Below, piece after piece: positions 60,938 through 64,000 of a stretch of 64,000 bases of DNA. Source of the DNA: Spartobacteria bacterium. GTDB taxonomy: Bacteria > Verrucomicrobiota > Verrucomicrobiia > Chthoniobacterales > UBA10450. The notes under the pieces are model-generated. The model ran no database searches and was not told the origin of the DNA. It saw only the letters and a list, made by a program, of their open reading frames with translations. Both the position numbers and the translations under genes were made by a program. Location: NCBI GenBank assembly GCA_003134785.1, contig PLCN01000007.1, forward strand, positions 1 to 64,000, in the 5' to 3' direction. Each line of letters begins with the position of its first letter. The first letter of the stretch is position 1.

Positions 60938-61741
60938 CTACAGAAGCCTCAGGTCGTGCCAAATACCCATCGAACACAAGCGCACGTAGAGATCGGTGAA
61001 ACCGACCCAAAACAAACTTAGCCAGGCCCAGAGCATGTGCCGGCGATTGAAGCAACTCACGCAACGATAGGCGTTGTAGCAGGAAGGCGAGCGTGAAAGT
61101 TGATCGCGAAATCCGCCGATCAAATGCCGTAGTGCGTGGCAACCAAAGGTGAAGCCCGCGAGCAAAACGACATTCAAGGCCAGGACAACCGTCCCCACAC
61201 CAATTCCAAAAGATATTTTTCCAGTCGCGGGATCAGCAAACCAGAATGCTTTCCAAACATCCTTGCTGAGCACGAAAATGAAAATGATCGCGAGGTAGAG
61301 AAAATAGCGGTGCACGTTCTGCATGATCAGCGGAAAGGATCGTTCGCCGAGGTAGGTTTTTCTCGGCTCGCCCACGGTGCAGGCCGGCGGGTCCGCCCAG
61401 AAGGCCTTGTAATAAGCGCCGCGATAATAATAGCAGGTGAGGCGCAATCCACCCGGCGCCCAAAGGATCAGCAGCGCCGGAGAAAACAAAAGCCAGCCGG
61501 GCCACCAGAGTGGTTTCGGTCCGAACCAGCTGTGAGGCGAGGCGCCGAAAATTTCCGGCGAATAAAATGGAGAGAGGTAGGGGCCGAAGTAGTAGTGGTT
61601 CCCTTGGAAGGCCGCCCAGGTTGAGTAAACGATAAAAGTCGCGAGCCCGAAAAAAACCAGGAACGGCTGCATCCACCACGCGTCGACTCGCATGGTTTGT
61701 CCGAAGGTCCGCGGCGGCATGGTAGTTTGTGCTTGGGCCAT
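60938..61741 (-). CDS. Succinate dehydrogenase membrane anchor (cytochrome b-like, large single subunit)
   Basis: 267 aa from ATG 61741 (the longer frame crosses element A6). Five membrane helices can be picked: PFLVFFGLATFIVYSTWA, WPGWLLFSPALLILWAPGG, HRYFLYLAIIFIFVLSKDVWKAF, GTVVLALNVVLLAGFTFGCHALRHL and LWAWLSLFWVGFTDLYV. Conserved-looking His residues in NVHRYFLY and FGCHALRH could bind haem b. Resembles the single-polypeptide anchors of actinobacterial/verrucomicrobial type complexes. First gene of sdhC-sdhA-sdhB. Confidence 0.82.
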   Translation of the reverse strand: MAQAQTTMPPRTFGQTMRVDAWWMQPFLVFFGLATFIVYSTWAAFQGNHYYFGPYLSPFYSPEIFGASPHSWFGPKPLWWPGWLLFSPALLILWAPGGLRLTCYYYRGAYYKAFWADPPACTVGEPRKTYLGERSFPLIMQNVHRYFLYLAIIFIFVLSKDVWKAFWFADPATGKISFGIGVGTVVLALNVVLLAGFTFGCHALRHLIGGFRDQLSRSPSCYNAYRCVSCFNRRHMLWAWLSLFWVGFTDLYVRLCSMGIWHDLRLL

Positions 61742-61809
61742 GAGTGAAAAAGAGTCGCCGCTTAGATAGCGACGGCCTCTCCGCTTTTCAAGAAATTCCC
61801 CGCATGCAG

Positions 61810-61865
61810 CTGTAGCCGCACCGCTGTGAGGCGCGTGTACGCGGCCCATAGGGCCTCGGCTACAG
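61810..61865. repeat. Palindromic element A6
   Basis: CTGTAGCCGCACCGC at the left and GGCCTCGGCTACAG at the right, 56 bp, the shortest family A copy. Its right end holds the stop codon of the ABM-like gene. Confidence 0.8.
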
Positions 61866-62177
61866 GGGTTCGAAGCCGGCGAACATCGTCTCGGCTTCGG
61901 GCACCGTCTTCAGCGGGACGCACTCGCAGACCGCAAAGAATTTATCCCAGAGCGCAAGGACGCGCGGGTTCTGGTGCGCTTCTTCGATCGCCTGATGCGA
62001 TTTCCATTCCGAGACCTCGATAATCGTGCCGTCTTTCGCGCGCATGATTACCGGCACGCGATCGGTCACGAGACCTTCCTTTCGCAAAGTCGGCACCCGA
62101 CTGCGCACAATTTCCAGCAGCTCTTTTTCGCAGCCGGGCTTCGGCCGATACGCCACGATCACAACAATGCCAGCCAT
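61860..62177 (-). CDS. ABM-type small protein (antibiotic biosynthesis monooxygenase fold)
   Basis: 105 aa. The sequence IVVIVAYRPKPGCEKELLEIVRSRVPTLRKEGL, then TIIEVSEWKSHQAIEEAHQNPRVLALWDKFFAVCE, has the ferredoxin-like ABM pattern (beta-alpha-beta-beta with E.W.s..ai..ah..p.v..l). Such proteins are dimers used in monooxygenase or haem-handling reactions; the substrate here is unknown. The stop TAG (CTG-TAG) is part of element A6. Lies 118 bp upstream of sdhC. Confidence 0.72.
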   Translation of the reverse strand: MAGIVVIVAYRPKPGCEKELLEIVRSRVPTLRKEGLVTDRVPVIMRAKDGTIIEVSEWKSHQAIEEAHQNPRVLALWDKFFAVCECVPLKTVPEAETMFAGFEPL

Positions 62178-62267
62178 AGGATTTGCAGCTTAACCCTTCG
62201 CGCCTTGCGACTCGACAAAAAGTTTTGCCGCCTTGTAATCTCCCACAACCAACGCCAAGGAATTTTC

Positions 62268-62879
62268 ATGGCCACCAAAGATCCCAGAATCGACGCTTAC
62301 ATCGCCAAGTCGGCCGCTTTCGCCAAACCGATCTTGAAGCATCTGCGCAAAGTCGTCCACGCGGGTTGTCCGGACGTGGAGGAGACAATCAAGTGGCAGT
62401 TTCCCCACTTCGATTACAAAGGCGTGTTGTGCGGAATGGCCGCCTTCAAACAGCATTGCGCATTTGGTTTTTGGAAGGAGACGCTGATTTTCGACGGCGA
62501 CAAACCCGCCGAGAAGACGGCAATGGGAAGCTTCGGTTGCATCAAGTCGCTGGCAGATTTGCCGAATGAGAAGGCGCTTATCGGGTACGTGAAAAAAGCG
62601 GTCGCGCTCAATGAAGCCGGCATCAAGGCGCCCGGGCGAACCAAGCCACAAAAGCGGGAGCCGTTGGAAGTTCCCGGCTACTTCGTCGCCGCTCTGAAAA
62701 AAAATGCGGAGGCACGAAGTGCCTTCGAAGCTTTCGCCCCGAGCAAACAGCGCGAATACCTCGAGTGGGTCACGGAAGCGAAACGCGAGGAGACCCGCAA
62801 CGAGCGGCTAGCCACGTCCATCAAGTGGCTCGCGGAAGGCAAATCGCGTCATTGGAAATACCAGCCCGCGAAGAGATAG
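62268..62879 (+). CDS. DUF1801/YdeI-OmpD-associated family protein
   Basis: 203 aa from ATG 62268, with AAGGA 7 nt upstream. N-terminal DUF1801 domain (about 1-115; LRKVVHAGCPDVEETIKWQFPHFDYKGVLCGMAAFKQHCAFGFW) and a C-terminal YdeI/bacteriocin-protection domain (about 135-200; PGYFVAALKKNAEARSAFEAFAPSKQREYLEWVTEAKREETRNERLATSIKWLAEG). The pairing is typical. Biochemical activity unknown; some members are linked to peptide antibiotic resistance. Confidence 0.87.
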   Translation: MATKDPRIDAYIAKSAAFAKPILKHLRKVVHAGCPDVEETIKWQFPHFDYKGVLCGMAAFKQHCAFGFWKETLIFDGDKPAEKTAMGSFGCIKSLADLPNEKALIGYVKKAVALNEAGIKAPGRTKPQKREPLEVPGYFVAALKKNAEARSAFEAFAPSKQREYLEWVTEAKREETRNERLATSIKWLAEGKSRHWKYQPAKR

Positions 62880-63192
62880 CTCCCTGATACCAGCTCGAAC
62901 GGTTACCCATGAATCTACAGCTGGAAAAAAAAGAGCAGCGTGACGGGCTCAACATTGGTTACGTTCCTTGGCAGTCCGCTTTCCTCGGCTACCAATGGCG
63001 CGGCCTTGCGGGTAGATGGTGGTGTAGTTAAGTCGCCCTTTTAAGAGGAGGACAAGAGGTAGCCAGACGACGTCTTCGTTGTTTCGGCGGTTGTAACGCC
63101 TCCGATCGGCGAAAAAAGGACCGGTAAACAATGAGGTGCGATGCGGCTTGGCCGAGACCACGCACAGGTTATCGTTGGGGAACGAGATTAAC
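62880..63192. other. 313-bp gap before the thioredoxin gene; no supported feature
   Basis: A 40-codon ATG frame (62909-63031) exists without a ribosome site or family signature and is not called. No hairpin terminator or promoter pair convinced me. Confidence 0.4.
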
Positions 63193-63651
63193 ATGAGTAA
63201 CATTGAATCCGACAATCGCGGTCTGCTGCTGGCTTGCCCGAACTGCGGGAAGCGAAACCGGCTGAAGTATGAAGGACTAGGTCAGACCTTTCGTTGCGCT
63301 CAGTGTAAGAACGAATTGCCTTCGCCCCGTGAGCCAATCGACATCAAGAGCGATTTGGTTTTCGACGCCTTGACGAGCCGCTCCACTCTGCCGGTCTTGG
63401 TGGACTTCTGGGCGCCATGGTGCGGCCCGTGCAAAATGGTGGCGCCTGAACTTGTCAAAGTAGCGGCTGAAACCTCCGGCCACTTCGTTGTCGCCAAGGT
63501 GAATACCGAGCAGTTACCCAGCCTGGCGCGAAGGTTTCGGGTCACCGCTATTCCGACGATGGCGGTATTCAAAGGCGGAATCGAAGTCGCGCACCAAGCC
63601 GGCGCGATGCCGGCGCCGGCGATCCGCAAGTTTGTCGAGCCCTGGCGTTGA
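63193..63651 (+). CDS. Zinc-ribbon thioredoxin (TrxC/thioredoxin-2 type)
   Basis: 152 aa from ATG 63193. An N-terminal Cys4 zinc ribbon (C15/C18 in CPNC and C35/C38 in CAQC) is followed by a complete thioredoxin fold with active site W76-C77-G-P-C80 (DFWAPWCGPCK) and the cis-proline in VTAIPTM. It reduces disulfides in the cytoplasm; TrxC-type members are associated with oxidative-stress protection. It stands apart from its neighbours and is followed by tRNA-Leu on the other strand. Confidence 0.93.
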   Translation: MSNIESDNRGLLLACPNCGKRNRLKYEGLGQTFRCAQCKNELPSPREPIDIKSDLVFDALTSRSTLPVLVDFWAPWCGPCKMVAPELVKVAAETSGHFVVAKVNTEQLPSLARRFRVTAIPTMAVFKGGIEVAHQAGAMPAPAIRKFVEPWR

Positions 63652-63674
63652 GTTCGAACGCGATCCGGTAAGAA

Positions 63675-63755
63675 TGCTCACGAGAGGAGTCGAACCTCCA
63701 CGGGTTTCCCCATACGGTCCTGAGCCGTACGCGTCTGCCATTCCGCCACGTGAGC
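63675..63755 (-). tRNA. tRNA-Leu (anticodon CAG)
   Basis: On the minus strand the acceptor stem GCTCACG pairs with CGTGAGC. The anticodon stem TACGG/CCGTA encloses CTCAGGA (anticodon CAG), a long variable arm GGGGAAACCC is present as expected for class II tRNA-Leu, and the T-arm loop is TTCGACT. No CCA is encoded; the discriminator base is A. Confidence 0.95.
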
Positions 63756-63809
63756 CGATCAGCGGTTGCTAAGGTGCGTGCGCGACGGGTGCGCGCAAGC
63801 GCAAACCAG

Positions 63810-64000
63810 TTAGACCCGGCGCTTCTTGCGTGCGCGATCCTCGATCTGGTTCGCCTGCCGCGCTTTGCCTAACGACCGCAAGAGATCCGCGTAGTTCGAG
63901 GCGACGATCTCATAATCTTCCGGCGGTTTTTCCGACGCTTCCTCCCAGGTCTTGATCGACGCGCGGTAAAGCTCGGAAGCCCGCGCATAATCACCGTTGG
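63810..64000 (-). CDS. C-terminal part of a TPR-type protein, cut by the window edge
   Basis: The frame is open to the right edge and ends in TAA at 63810-63812. The visible residues (NGDYARASELYRASIKTWEEA, then YEIVASNYADLLRSLGK and a basic end ARKKRRV) fit a last TPR repeat. The start lies outside the window. Function unknown. Confidence 0.6.
   Translation of the reverse strand, partial: NGDYARASELYRASIKTWEEASEKPPEDYEIVASNYADLLRSLGKARQANQIEDRARKKRRV

Noticed and set aside
62909..63031. 40-codon frame before the thioredoxin gene
   Set aside because: No ribosome site, no recognisable motif and no signal peptide; length is within chance expectation.
1..64000. Prophage, IS element or genomic island
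   Set aside because: No transposase, integrase, phage structural gene or integration site at the tRNA-Leu was found; most genes are metabolic or envelope genes with similar composition.

Overview
The window is a GC-rich bacterial chromosome segment with about 50 protein genes, one tRNA gene, no rRNA and no transposase. The best guess is a soil-type member of the Verrucomicrobiota (Chthoniobacterales/Spartobacteria-like). This rests on an ortholog set of the Akkermansia Amuc_1098-1101 pilus-like cluster, very large secreted repeat proteins with a shared C-terminal module, a tricorn-type S41 peptidase, a Gld-like ABC/DUF4340 operon, and many genes without a clear Shine-Dalgarno sequence. The lineage is an inference; no 16S gene is present.

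Region 1 (1-10178, plus strand): three consecutive large exported proteins. Their N-terminal architectures differ (delta-60 repeats plus Ig-like array; T5SS/PEP-CTERM-associated repeats; duplicated right-handed beta-helix), but all end in the same tandem pair of modules of about 125 residues. Short orphan copies of the 3' end of that module lie just downstream of the first two genes. Region 2 (10219-18297, minus strand): a secretin / Amuc_1099-like / Amuc_1100-like / PilM-PilN operon with a small exported protein at its end and a tandem retropepsin gene upstream. The retropepsin and pilM genes share a 57-bp upstream motif.

Region 3 (18400-34000): mixed small genes (VOC protein, SRPBCC pseudogene, EreA-like protein, PaiB, response regulator, HD protein, TonB-C protein), then a tricorn-like peptidase, gamma-glutamyltransferase, a Kir-type potassium channel, a UBP zinc finger, a DUF421 protein and a YbjN protein. 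Region 4 (34093-43300): APC amino-acid permease, coupled 5-oxoprolinase genes pxpB-pxpC-pxpA, an orphan ABC permease, YceI, RecO, a GT-C glycosyltransferase and a TolB-like protein. With the upstream gamma-glutamyltransferase this looks like peptide, glutathione and pyroglutamate scavenging. Region 5 (43644-49283): the 2-oxoglutarate dehydrogenase operon sucA-sucB-lpdA. Region 6 (49363-56808, plus strand): a nucleotidyltransferase-like gene, an HtrA protease and the Gld-like ABC operon. Region 7 (56899-62177, minus strand): succinate dehydrogenase genes with a TPR gene and ubiE/menG, followed by a YdeI-like gene, a zinc-ribbon thioredoxin, tRNA-Leu(CAG) and the end of a TPR gene.

The most striking non-coding feature is about two dozen palindromic intergenic elements (56-167 bp, plus shorter partial copies) in at least nine sequence families (A-I below), each with inverted-repeat ends. 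They sit in most intergenic gaps, sometimes inside operons. Some donate stop codons to genes, one is translated into a protease N-terminus, and one split a translationally coupled gene pair while apparently preserving the coupling. The two most interesting signals are this element population and the secreted-protein/secretin neighbourhood in the first 18 kb.
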